A stretch of 36,883 bases of DNA, from IMG/VR virus record IMGVR_UViG_3300032047_002101, positions 1 through 36,883 of that record; one strand, given 5' to 3'. The notes below the pieces were generated by a model. It was not told the origin of the DNA and did no database searches. It saw nothing but the letters and a program-made list of their open reading frames with translations. A program made the translations under genes and the position numbers. Positions within the stretch are counted from its first letter, which is position 1; the number at the start of each line of letters is the position of its first letter. The stretch is from a virus. Shown here one piece after another: positions 25,930 to 34,171 of the stretch.

Positions 25930-27289
25930 ACTCAAACTAATCATATTTGATTTAGATGGTGTTTTAGTTGAGGCAAAAAACATACATTATGATGCCCTCA
26001 ATGAGGCATTAGGAAAAAAATATGAAATTAGTTGGAATGAACATTTATCAACTTATGATGGGTTAAAGACAACTCAGAAGTTGGAGATGTTAACTGAACG
26101 AAAGGATTTACCAATTGAACAACATGAAGTAATTTGGGAAACCAAACAACTTATTACTTTAGAAAAACTGAAACAACTAAAACCAAATCAAACTCTAATA
26201 GAATTAATGAGTTCACTAGTAGTTGATGGATTTAAGATTGCAGTATGTTCAAACTCAATCAGAAAAACCTGTTTAACAGTTTTATCTAAATTAGGTATTA
26301 TGGAGTTTATGGATTTGGTAATATCCAATGAAGATGTAAAGAACTCCAAACCACATCCAGAGATGTATTGGAAAGCAATATCAATGATGAGTTGTTTACC
26401 TGAGGAAACTTTGATAGTTGAAGATTCACCATATGGGTTACTTGCAGCTGCTCGTTCTAAATCACACATTCTAAGAGTAAAGAATACAAAAGAAACAAAT
26501 CTTGATAACGTACAAAGTAAAATAAAACAAATAGAAATGGGAGAACAACAATCAACACCAGCTTGGAGAGACGAGAATCTTACAGTATTGATTCCAATGG
26601 CAGGTGCAGGAAGTAGATTCCAACAAGCAGGATATACTTTTCCAAAACCACTAATCGATGTGAAAGGGAAACCTATGATTCAAGTAGTGGTAGATAATTT
26701 AAACATCAAGGCAAACTATGTTTATGTTGTACAAAAAGAACATAGAGAAAAATATAACTTAGATACTTTACTGAACCTAATCACACCAGGTTGTAAGATT
26801 GTTCAAGTAGATTCATTAACAGAAGGAGCAGCATGTACTGCATTACTTGCAAAAGAATATATTGATAATGATAATCCTTTGTTCTTTGCTAACTCAGACC
26901 AGTTTGTTGAATGGGATTCAAATGAGTTCTTATACAAAATGAATGAAACTGATGCAGATGGTGGAATTGTATCGTTTAGGGCAACACATCCAAAGTGGAG
27001 TTTTGCTAAAATTGATGAACAAGGATTAGTAACTGAAGTTGCAGAAAAGAATCCAATCTCAGATATTGCTACTGTTGGATATTACTATTGGAAGAAAGGT
27101 TCTGATTTTGTAAAGTATGCAGAAGATATGATTGAGAAAGATATCAGAGTGAACAATGAGTTCTATGTTTGTCCTGTTTTTAATCAAGCAATAGAAGATG
27201 GAAAAGAAATTCGTACCTTTGATATTCCTAAAATGTGGGGATTGGGTACACCAGAAGATTTAAAATACTATTTAGAAAACTATAAATGA
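25922..27289 (+). CDS. Fusion of a HAD phosphatase/phosphomutase and a sugar nucleotidyltransferase
   Basis: A 455-residue two-domain enzyme. Residues 1-205 form a HAD domain of the beta-phosphoglucomutase type: FDLDGVLVEA (D10, D12), CSNS near 110, NSKPHPE near 140 and IVEDSPYG near 163. From about 218 a nucleotidyltransferase starts: LIPMAGAGSRF, FPKPLIDVKGKPMI (donor-binding Lys), then ANSDQFV with the metal-binding Asp. It probably prepares an activated sugar for the nearby transferases: isomerisation or dephosphorylation of a sugar phosphate followed by NDP transfer. The join is in frame with a Gln/Ser-rich linker (about 205-215). Specific sugar unknown. It overlaps groES by 8 bases and the next gene by 4. 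Confidence 0.88.
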   Translation: MNKLKLIIFDLDGVLVEAKNIHYDALNEALGKKYEISWNEHLSTYDGLKTTQKLEMLTERKDLPIEQHEVIWETKQLITLEKLKQLKPNQTLIELMSSLVVDGFKIAVCSNSIRKTCLTVLSKLGIMEFMDLVISNEDVKNSKPHPEMYWKAISMMSCLPEETLIVEDSPYGLLAAARSKSHILRVKNTKETNLDNVQSKIKQIEMGEQQSTPAWRDENLTVLIPMAGAGSRFQQAGYTFPKPLIDVKGKPMIQVVVDNLNIKANYVYVVQKEHREKYNLDTLLNLITPGCKIVQVDSLTEGAACTALLAKEYIDNDNPLFFANSDQFVEWDSNEFLYKMNETDADGGIVSFRATHPKWSFAKIDEQGLVTEVAEKNPISDIATVGYYYWKKGSDFVKYAEDMIEKDIRVNNEFYVCPVFNQAIEDGKEIRTFDIPKMWGLGTPEDLKYYLENYK

Positions 27290-27804
27290 TAATATTCACA
27301 CCTAACACATCAGTTGTTCAAGAGAATAGACAACCAACTACAAAAGTAAAACTAATATCTCATAGAGGTAACATCTTAGGTAAAGAACCTGAGAAAGAAA
27401 ACACACCCTCTCAAGTAGATAAAGCATTAAGTTTAGGATATTATTGTGAAATTGATGTATGGTATCATCAACATGAATTTTGGTTAGGTCATGATGGACC
27501 AGAACACATGGTTGATTTACAATGGTTAACTAATAGAAACATTGGTTTGTTTATTCATTGTAAAGATTTAGTTACAATTTCTCATTTCAAACATTTACAA
27601 GAAGAAATGTTGATGGATTTAAACTATTTCTTTCATCAGAAAGATGATTGTACAATTACTTCGAGAGGAGATATATGGGTATTTCCAGGTAAACAACCAT
27701 TAAAAAACAGTATTGCAGTTCTACCTGAGATACACGATGATGATGTATCACAAGCAAGTGGAATTTGTTCAGATTATATAAAAAATTATGAAAATATTAA
27801 TTAA
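27286..27804 (+). CDS. GDPD-like phosphodiesterase, short
   Basis: A 172-residue protein with the active-site pattern of glycerophosphodiester phosphodiesterases: LISHRGN (H26, R27), KENTP (E38, N39, T40), CEIDVW (E55, D57) and LGHDGP (H69, D70). Family members usually have 240-300 residues, so this one is a compact version; the later metal-binding and barrel strands are difficult to trace. It may hydrolyse a glycerophosphodiester or a sugar-phosphate linked to lipid or glycan, which fits an envelope-modifying cassette. It overlaps both neighbours by 4 and 17 bases. Confidence 0.72.
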   Translation: MIIFTPNTSVVQENRQPTTKVKLISHRGNILGKEPEKENTPSQVDKALSLGYYCEIDVWYHQHEFWLGHDGPEHMVDLQWLTNRNIGLFIHCKDLVTISHFKHLQEEMLMDLNYFFHQKDDCTITSRGDIWVFPGKQPLKNSIAVLPEIHDDDVSQASGICSDYIKNYENIN

Positions 27805-28405
27805 TTTAGTAGGGTTATCTCATCACGATGTTGGAAATCACTTTCACACCTATGAGAATTGTTATCAAAACTTATTTAAAAACTTAGTAAGTCCTTTGAG
27901 ATTACATGGCCATGAGGTTGATTTCTATTTAAAAACATATGAAACAGATAGAGAACAAGATATAAGAAATATTTATAATCCTATCCATGCTGAATTTATT
28001 CCGATTCAACATGCCTTTGATACTTATATTCAATCAGTTAGTTCATTAAAAGAATTCGATTATGATTTCTATATTGTAACTAGATTTGATTTGTGGTTAG
28101 GAGTTCCAATTGATATAAACTTTGAGAAGTTTAATTTCTTGTTTAAAGAATTAGATTGGTGGGATAATCATAATTGTACAACTGATACTTTTTATGCATT
28201 TCCAAAAGAAATGTTAGATGGATATGTAAAGGGTATTATAGATTGTAGAAATAATAATCACAAACCAGAGTATATAGGTTTGTTTCACGCTCTGTATAAA
28301 GACCTGAAGAACTACATTAACCCATCAGAGTATCATTATATAGACGAAGAAAAAACAACAGTTCAAATATCAAAAAAATATACATTAAGTAGATACATTA
28401 AATGA
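27788..28405 (+). CDS. Putative glycosyltransferase-related protein
   Basis: A 205-residue protein starting MKILINLVGLSHHDVGN, with a hydrophobic strand followed by YDFYIVTRFDLWLGVP (95-106), an R-F-D site similar to the acidic motif in uncharacterised phage and capsule glycosyltransferases. DTFYAFPKEML (about 137-147) resembles the 'D..f.ap....' acceptor region seen in the same proteins. No signal peptide is visible. Overlaps (17 bases before, ATGA after) place it firmly in the cassette. I regard glycan work as likely but cannot name a family. Confidence 0.55.
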   Translation: MKILINLVGLSHHDVGNHFHTYENCYQNLFKNLVSPLRLHGHEVDFYLKTYETDREQDIRNIYNPIHAEFIPIQHAFDTYIQSVSSLKEFDYDFYIVTRFDLWLGVPIDINFEKFNFLFKELDWWDNHNCTTDTFYAFPKEMLDGYVKGIIDCRNNNHKPEYIGLFHALYKDLKNYINPSEYHYIDEEKTTVQISKKYTLSRYIK

Positions 28406-29403
28406 AAAAGACAATATTAATTACAGGTGTTGCTGGATTACTCGGTAGTAGATTAGCAGATTGGATTGTAGAAAACAAACCAGAAGTAAATATCATAGGT
28501 GTTGATGATTTAAGTGGTGGGTATGAAGAAAATATAAATCCAAAAGTTAAGTTCTGGCAGATGGATTTAGTAAACCATCCAATTGAAAACATTTTTGAAT
28601 CATATGATATAGATTATGTATTCCATTTTGCTGCATATGCTGCTGAAGGATTATCCCCTTTTATTCGTTGTTACAATTATGATAACAACTTAAAGGCAAC
28701 TGCTAAAATTGTTAACGAGTGTATTAAACACAATGTAAAGAGATTGGTATTTACTTCAACACTTGCAGTTTATGGTCATGGTGATGGTGGTATCTTTGAT
28801 GAATCACAACAACAAGCACCAATAGACCCTTATGGAGTTGCAAAGTATGGATGTGAAATGGATATCCAAATTGCTGGTGAACAACATGGATTAGATTGGT
28901 GTATTATCAGACCACATAATGTTTATGGTGTAAAACAAAACATTTGGGATAAGTATAGAAATGTACTAGGTATTTGGATGTTCCAACATTTGAATGGTGA
29001 AGATATGACCATCTTTGGTGATGGTACACAAACAAGGGCATTTAGTTTTATTGATGATTCATTAGAACCATTATGGAATTCGGCAGTAAGAGAAGAGGCA
29101 TCAAAAGAAATCATTAACTTAGGTGGTATTGAAGAAATCTCAATCAAAGATGCTTCTGTTGTTCTAAGAGAGGTTATTGGTGAGGGTAATATAGTTCACC
29201 TAGAACCAAGACATGAGGTTAAACATTCAATACCTACGTTTCAGAAATCAATTGATATATTAGGATTTGAATATAAAACTGAATTAAAAGAAGGTTTGAC
29301 CAAAATGTGGGAATGGGCAAAAGAACAACCAATGAGAGAAAGATTTGTATGGCCAGAGTATGAGTTAGAAAAAGGAATCTATTCTTTTTGGAAAAATAAA
29401 TAA
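28402..29403 (+). CDS. NAD-dependent nucleotide-sugar epimerase/dehydratase (extended SDR)
   Basis: A 333-residue extended short-chain dehydrogenase/reductase. The Rossmann motif is ITGVAGLLGSRL (G9, G12, G15), the acidic NAD ribose ligand is in VDDLSGG (35-41), and the catalytic set is STLAVYG (119-125) with Y144-x3-K148 in PYGVAKYG. RPHNVYG (about 169-175) is the sugar-binding motif. Closest in style to UDP-glucose 4-epimerase and related dehydratases. It would supply the sugar donor for the cassette. Starts with ATGA overlap; ends one base before the next ATG. Confidence 0.92.
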   Translation: MKKTILITGVAGLLGSRLADWIVENKPEVNIIGVDDLSGGYEENINPKVKFWQMDLVNHPIENIFESYDIDYVFHFAAYAAEGLSPFIRCYNYDNNLKATAKIVNECIKHNVKRLVFTSTLAVYGHGDGGIFDESQQQAPIDPYGVAKYGCEMDIQIAGEQHGLDWCIIRPHNVYGVKQNIWDKYRNVLGIWMFQHLNGEDMTIFGDGTQTRAFSFIDDSLEPLWNSAVREEASKEIINLGGIEEISIKDASVVLREVIGEGNIVHLEPRHEVKHSIPTFQKSIDILGFEYKTELKEGLTKMWEWAKEQPMRERFVWPEYELEKGIYSFWKNK

Positions 29404-29404
29404 T

Positions 29405-30223
29405 ATGAGTAAAACTTTATTAAGTGGTTATTTGTGGGGATATGATAGACCAAATACCGCTGATGTTATATTTAGAAAATTCAGAGAATTTTATAAAGAT
29501 GGTAGCCTATATTTTAAAATGGATGTAGGTGGTAAAGAAAAAGAACACAAAGATATTTGTGAAAAATATGGTGCAGAATTTTCTGTACAACCAATGAAAG
29601 TTGGTAGATGTGGGTTTATGAACCACTATAACGAATGGGAAGAAGGGGGTAGTGAAGCCCTACAAAGAGAGTGTTGGCCTAAAGAAAACGCATTCACATG
29701 GATGGATAGTTTATATGAAGTGGCAAAGAAATGTGATTCTAAATACTTGATATCACTAGAGGATGATACCTTTATCCTAAAACCAATCAGTATCCTTGAA
29801 GAAGATTTTGGTATTGCAGTTGTTGAATACAATTGTAACAGAATACACCCATCTTTATTAGAACTTATAGATAGTATAGATGGAAATACAGATATTCCAA
29901 TCAATTTACATGGATTTAAAGGATATGGTGCACAAGGTGGATTTATTATCAATTGTGAAACTTTTGTTAAAGGATGGGATAAATTAAAACCAACACTAGA
30001 AGAAAAATGGGATGAGATTAGAGAACAAACTCACTTGATAGGATGGGTTGATGTTCTACCACAACTTGCCGTAATGGCATCTAATGGTTCTGTTGTATGG
30101 AATAGGGAATTAGTACAAACATGGTTTCACGAAAAACCAGAGTTGTATCCTGGCAAGGGACATTGGAGAGATTATGAGATTGTGGATTTTTTAAAAGATG
30201 ATGAAATAATTAATAACTTATGA
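29405..30223 (+). CDS. Glycosyltransferase-like protein, GT-A type
   Basis: A 272-residue protein with a GT-A layout: the segment KKCDSKYLISLEDDTFIL (E119, D120, D121) carries the acidic metal site (LEDD) after the nucleotide-binding half. Later KGYGAQGGFIINCETF matches the 'G.GG.i' acceptor region of GT-A enzymes. The N-terminus resembles those acting on small sugars. Coupled to the next gene by an ATGA overlap. Donor unknown. Confidence 0.7.
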   Translation: MSKTLLSGYLWGYDRPNTADVIFRKFREFYKDGSLYFKMDVGGKEKEHKDICEKYGAEFSVQPMKVGRCGFMNHYNEWEEGGSEALQRECWPKENAFTWMDSLYEVAKKCDSKYLISLEDDTFILKPISILEEDFGIAVVEYNCNRIHPSLLELIDSIDGNTDIPINLHGFKGYGAQGGFIINCETFVKGWDKLKPTLEEKWDEIREQTHLIGWVDVLPQLAVMASNGSVVWNRELVQTWFHEKPELYPGKGHWRDYEIVDFLKDDEIINNL

Positions 30224-30978
30224 AAGATTTAATAATATCTGCTGTTACAAAATACACTGCAAAAGAATTATACAATTATGTTGAATCAATCAACAGATGT
30301 GGATTTAGTGGTGATAAAATTATGGTTGTATATGATGTGACCGATGAAACTATTGATTATCTAAAAGATAATGGATGGGAACTGTTCAAGGCAAACTTGG
30401 AAGGACATATTCACATGCATAGATTAATTACAATGTATTGGGTACTTAGAGGAATAAAGAGAAAATACAGACATATGATTACAACCGATGTAAGAGATGT
30501 TGTATTCCAACACAACCCATCAGATTGGTTACAGAAAAACTTAAAGAAAGATATACTAGTATCTACTGAAAATGTGTTATATAAACACGAAGCTTGGGGT
30601 GAGAAGAACATTAAAGAAGGTTACAACGAGCTTTTATGGGATAGATATAAAGATAATCATTCATGTAATGTTGGTGTGTTAGCGGGTAAATATGATTCTA
30701 TGATGGATTTATTACTATTAAATTATATGGTATCTCAATCGGGTGATACAAATCACTTTACAGACCAAAGTTCATTTAACTTTATAGTACACAATAGTAT
30801 TGCAAAAGATGCCGTACAAATTACAGGTATCGATGAATCATGGGCACTACAACTAGGTACGATGGATAATGAAAATCTTATCGGAGAAAGAAAAAATAAT
30901 ATAGATGAATTCACAATCATTCATCAGTATGATAGAGTATCAGATATTAACGAATATGTAACTAGACTATTATCTTAA
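30220..30978 (+). CDS. Glycosyltransferase-like protein with DVRD metal motif
   Basis: A 252-residue protein with MITTDVRDVVFQHNP (86-100), the D-x-x-D style acidic site common in a family of GT-A transferases with a 'DvRDvvfq.nP' signature. SCNVGVLAGKYDSMM (about 148-162) fits the acceptor-binding strand and FTIIHQYDR (near 238) the C-terminal His that ligates the metal in this fold. It overlaps the preceding gene by 4 bases (ATGA) and the next by one base. Sugar unknown. Confidence 0.75.
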   Translation: MKDLIISAVTKYTAKELYNYVESINRCGFSGDKIMVVYDVTDETIDYLKDNGWELFKANLEGHIHMHRLITMYWVLRGIKRKYRHMITTDVRDVVFQHNPSDWLQKNLKKDILVSTENVLYKHEAWGEKNIKEGYNELLWDRYKDNHSCNVGVLAGKYDSMMDLLLLNYMVSQSGDTNHFTDQSSFNFIVHNSIAKDAVQITGIDESWALQLGTMDNENLIGERKNNIDEFTIIHQYDRVSDINEYVTRLLS

Positions 30979-31868
30979 TGAAATATTGTATTTCTATATT
31001 TGCACTTCCACATGAGATTGATGATTTAGAAGTAACCTTAACCCAACTAGGAAAAGCGTTTCAATATATCAATCAAGAAAACTTTATATTAGATGTTACA
31101 TTAGGAATGTCTGATAATTTAGTAATGTGGGAGCAATCAAAATTACCAAAGGAATACTTTCAAGATAAGTTTATTTTACTACAAAATAAATGTTGGTGGG
31201 TTGATAACAAATTCTTTAGGTTATCTGAAGGTGAAGTTCAAGGGTGTGTATCTAAAAGGAGACAAACTTGGTTAGACCACAAGAACGTTGATTATCATAT
31301 TTGGTTAGATACCGATATTATATTTGATGAAAGAACTCTTGTTTACTTAGATAATGTTGCATCACAACTAGATGATAAACACGCAGTAATTACACCAGAG
31401 ATTGTAAAAGTTTGGGACAATACTTGGGATTGTTTAGTAAATGAACAATTCTTAGATAAACCAACAGATTATCAACATACAAATAACCCATTTATAGATT
31501 CAGGCATCAAAGGAGATATCTCAGTAGAAACTGTGGTTTCTGGTGTTCCTGGTCAACCAACTATGAAATTTGCTGGTGGTTGGTTCACTTGTATTTCAAG
31601 AAATATACTCGATAGATTAACAGTACCTGAATCATTTGGTCACTATGGATTGGAAGATACCTATCTTATGCAAGGATTAGAATTACTAAAGTTAGGTACT
31701 CAATATAAAATAAAAAATCTTGTAGTTTGTGAGAACTATAAGTTTAGAAACAATGTGCATATAACTAATTACCTTGCTTCAATTAGTAGAAAAGATGAAT
31801 TTTTAAAGATTGCACAATCTAATTTTGTTAAAGAGCTTGAAAAAGTAGTACAAAACACTACGTTTTAA
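30978..31868 (+). CDS. Glycosyltransferase-like protein, GT-A type, last in the cassette
   Basis: A 296-residue protein with YHIWLDTDIIFD (106-117), a canonical DxD (D111, D113) of GT-A enzymes, and KFAGGWFTCISR with GLEDTYLMQG later, the acceptor-side 'GLEDt' motif seen in GT2 proteins. It begins at a TAATG overlap with the gene before and is followed by the 138-base regulatory gap, so it ends the sugar operon. Donor and acceptor unknown. Confidence 0.77.
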   Translation: MKYCISIFALPHEIDDLEVTLTQLGKAFQYINQENFILDVTLGMSDNLVMWEQSKLPKEYFQDKFILLQNKCWWVDNKFFRLSEGEVQGCVSKRRQTWLDHKNVDYHIWLDTDIIFDERTLVYLDNVASQLDDKHAVITPEIVKVWDNTWDCLVNEQFLDKPTDYQHTNNPFIDSGIKGDISVETVVSGVPGQPTMKFAGGWFTCISRNILDRLTVPESFGHYGLEDTYLMQGLELLKLGTQYKIKNLVVCENYKFRNNVHITNYLASISRKDEFLKIAQSNFVKELEKVVQNTTF

Positions 31869-31897
31869 ATCTCAGTTAGATATTTATTATCAGAAAA

Positions 31898-31913
31898 GGA
31901 TGTTATAACATCC
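31898..31913. promoter_or_regulatory. 16-bp perfect palindrome, candidate operator
   Basis: GGATGTTATAACATCC reads identically on both strands. A second inverted repeat, TAACAT-CC-ATGTTA (31906-31919), overlaps it. They lie in the gap between the sugar cassette and the exported-protein cluster, upstream of a TATATT (31948-31953), so a repressor or dimeric activator site is plausible. It could also form a short RNA hairpin but has no T-run. Confidence 0.5.
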
Positions 31914-31979
31914 ATGTTACTTCAACAGTCGTTTTATTCAAGACGTATATATTCAATTTAGTTTTATTTAATTAGTTAC

Positions 31980-32006
31980 AGTAATCTATTAACATAGGAG
32001 ATTACT
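31980..32006 (+). promoter_or_regulatory. Hairpin overlapping the ribosome binding site of the 32007 gene
   Basis: AGTAATCT (31980-31987) can pair with AGATTACT (31999-32006), loop of 11 bases. The Shine-Dalgarno sequence AGGAG (31996-32000) is half in the loop and half in the stem, and the stem ends right before the TTG start. This would limit ribosome access. Seen directly in sequence; regulatory effect inferred. Confidence 0.5.
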
Positions 32007-32513
32007 TTGAAGTACGCTACATTAAATGTATTTAAAATATTCATTTTGTGTATCTTAGTTTTAACACCAACCGGTTCTAATGAGATATACGAAGATGACA
32101 ACCTCATTAAGGTCGGTGACGTAACCAACGAAATCCGCATGGGGAAATTTGCAGGTAACCGAAACCTGGCAGTTGGTGTAAAAAATATCCTCGAAGAACT
32201 CCTCTTAGATTTAGATTATGATTTATCAGACCAGGCATCCACACAAGTGAATGTTAGATTGGTCTTTTTTGATATAAAAAATATTGGAACATCGGTTGCG
32301 GTGTTTCATAAAGATGTTTCACTAACGCAGATTATAGCAATTGGTGAACTTGAAGTCAATGGAAAGGTTAGAAAAAGGACTACTCAAAAGGGCCAGTCAA
32401 GAACAATTTCTACCTCTACACTTGTGGTTGCAGAAGATGGTACATTTAATCAACAAACGGCGAGTATAGCGTTGAAAAAACTATGCGAATCAATTATTAA
32501 GGATTTATTATGA
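32007..32513 (+). CDS. Exported YajG-like protein of unknown function, TTG start
   Basis: A 168-residue protein with an N-terminal hydrophobic segment (NVFKIFILCILVLTPTGS) acting as a signal peptide or anchor. The mature part, with GVKNILEELLLDLDYDLSD, VNVRLVFFDI and a closing QQTASIALKKLCESIIKDLL, resembles the layout of YajG-type periplasmic proteins. The start is TTG at 32007, supported by TAGGAG 6 bases upstream; a following in-frame ATG would remove the signal. It starts the exported cluster and couples to the next gene by ATGA. Local base use is less AT-rich (ccaaccggtt, cgaaacctgg) than the neighbours, suggesting recent acquisition. YajG likeness is weak. Confidence 0.7.
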   Translation: MKYATLNVFKIFILCILVLTPTGSNEIYEDDNLIKVGDVTNEIRMGKFAGNRNLAVGVKNILEELLLDLDYDLSDQASTQVNVRLVFFDIKNIGTSVAVFHKDVSLTQIIAIGELEVNGKVRKRTTQKGQSRTISTSTLVVAEDGTFNQQTASIALKKLCESIIKDLL

Positions 32514-34162
32514 AAAAAATTTTATCAATTTTAGTTAGTGTACTTTTTACACTAAGTTCTTTTGGCCAAGGTAGTTTAAACCTTGAACACCAAAGTGGAA
32601 CAATTCAAAAGGTAGGAGATGAATTTGTTATGAAAATTCAGTATTATACTGGTGACCAGGGCGATGCAACTCTTTTACAATTCGATTACGAATACAACAA
32701 CAAATTATTAGAACTAACAGAATTCAATTGGGCTTCAGGTGTACCAAGTGATTATTCTAAAACAAGAAATCAATGGACTGGATACAAATATAACAACAGA
32801 CCAGATACAGAGGCAACCGATATGGATTTACAATATCAATGGTGGCAATCTGAAGCTGGTAATAATTCGTATTCAGCCAATCAAGATTTTAACGTAAACA
32901 GAATCACAGTACAAGGAACAACTGCATGGACAAATGGAAATGTTATTGTAACAATTAAATTTAAAGTTAAGGATAACTTTGGAACAAACTATTCTGATTA
33001 CAGTAATGTAATTGCATTGAACTGGGCAAATATTAAGAAGGCAGATGGTTCACAATTACAAGTAACTAGAAATGGTGATTATAGTTTAGGTAGTATTCAA
33101 GGAGGTAACGCTGGTGATGTAACCTTAAACTTAAAAACAGCAAACACTGCAGGATACGCTGATTATGGATATACAATCAAATATGATGGTGAATCTGTAA
33201 AGACAGGTGATTTTGATGCTGGTGGACAAGCAGTAGTTAGTGGTTTAGAAAACGATAAAATTTATTCAATAGAAGTAAATCTATCAGAACTACCAGAATA
33301 TCTTGATGAAGTAGTAACTGTTGCTGATTTGGCAAAAGTATTCGCTGAAGCAATTGGAGCAGGTTCTGGTCCAAGTGGTACAACTTCAACTTGGGATTAT
33401 CATGTACAGGCTGTAATCGGTGATGTTGTTGGTGATGATAATAAAGTAGATTTTCAAGATTCATATGAAATTATGGCTTATCTACAATCAATAACAACTG
33501 GTAATACAAACAGAATTACTCAGGCAAATGCAACATATGATAAGTGGGGTATTGAAGGAACTTATGGTGATAACACACAAAGTTCTATGTTCCTAAATAC
33601 ATTTACACTTACAGATACAAACCAATCATCTAAAACTATAAACGTTGCACATGGATTAGTAGGAGATGTTAACTTTACACATTCATATGAACCATCAGCA
33701 GAAGGAGCTGCAAAATCAACACAGGCATCTGCAAGAAATAGTATGGGTGTACAATATAGTTCAGTACAAGGTGCTGACCCACTTTATAAAAGTGAAGAAG
33801 CTAACTTGGATTTAGTTTCTGAAATAAAAGATGATGGTACAGTTGAATTTACAATTGAAATGGATGTTGAAAATCTAATTGGTACACAATTCAATGTAAA
33901 ATACAATACAACAGTTCTAACATTAGATAACGTAATCTTTGACACAGGTAATGAGATGACAAACTTCTCAAACATAGATGGGGATAAGATAAGAATTGGT
34001 TCGTTTGACCAAAACTTTACTGCTACTGTTAAGACAGGTACACCATATAAATTAATCTTTACACCAAATGAAGCAATTCAAAATACTTCAGGTTTGATTA
34101 CATTCAAAGTTACTGAAGGTGTAAAGGATGATGGAACACAAGTTAACTTTATTATAAATTAA
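32510..34162 (+). CDS. Large secreted protein with cohesin-like domains and a dockerin-like segment
   Basis: A 550-residue protein with a signal peptide ending in LSSFGQ. The first domain (about 25-185) starts VGDEFVMKIQYYTGDQG.. LLQFDYEYNNKLLEL, the pattern of cohesin-type beta-sandwiches (xVGDxFxvxv... fdl.yd...l.l). Near residues 265-325 lie VTVADLAKVF and AVIGDVVGDDNKVDFQDSYEIMAYL, like the two halves of a dockerin calcium-binding repeat with one extra residue. The C-terminal ~110 residues (ENLIGTQFNVKYNTTVLTLDNV) repeat the cohesin-like pattern. It overlaps the preceding gene by 4 bases and is probably on the cell surface or virion. Domain likeness is by eye and moderate. Confidence 0.68.
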   Translation: MKKILSILVSVLFTLSSFGQGSLNLEHQSGTIQKVGDEFVMKIQYYTGDQGDATLLQFDYEYNNKLLELTEFNWASGVPSDYSKTRNQWTGYKYNNRPDTEATDMDLQYQWWQSEAGNNSYSANQDFNVNRITVQGTTAWTNGNVIVTIKFKVKDNFGTNYSDYSNVIALNWANIKKADGSQLQVTRNGDYSLGSIQGGNAGDVTLNLKTANTAGYADYGYTIKYDGESVKTGDFDAGGQAVVSGLENDKIYSIEVNLSELPEYLDEVVTVADLAKVFAEAIGAGSGPSGTTSTWDYHVQAVIGDVVGDDNKVDFQDSYEIMAYLQSITTGNTNRITQANATYDKWGIEGTYGDNTQSSMFLNTFTLTDTNQSSKTINVAHGLVGDVNFTHSYEPSAEGAAKSTQASARNSMGVQYSSVQGADPLYKSEEANLDLVSEIKDDGTVEFTIEMDVENLIGTQFNVKYNTTVLTLDNVIFDTGNEMTNFSNIDGDKIRIGSFDQNFTATVKTGTPYKLIFTPNEAIQNTSGLITFKVTEGVKDDGTQVNFIIN

Positions 34163-34171
34163 GGAGAAAAA

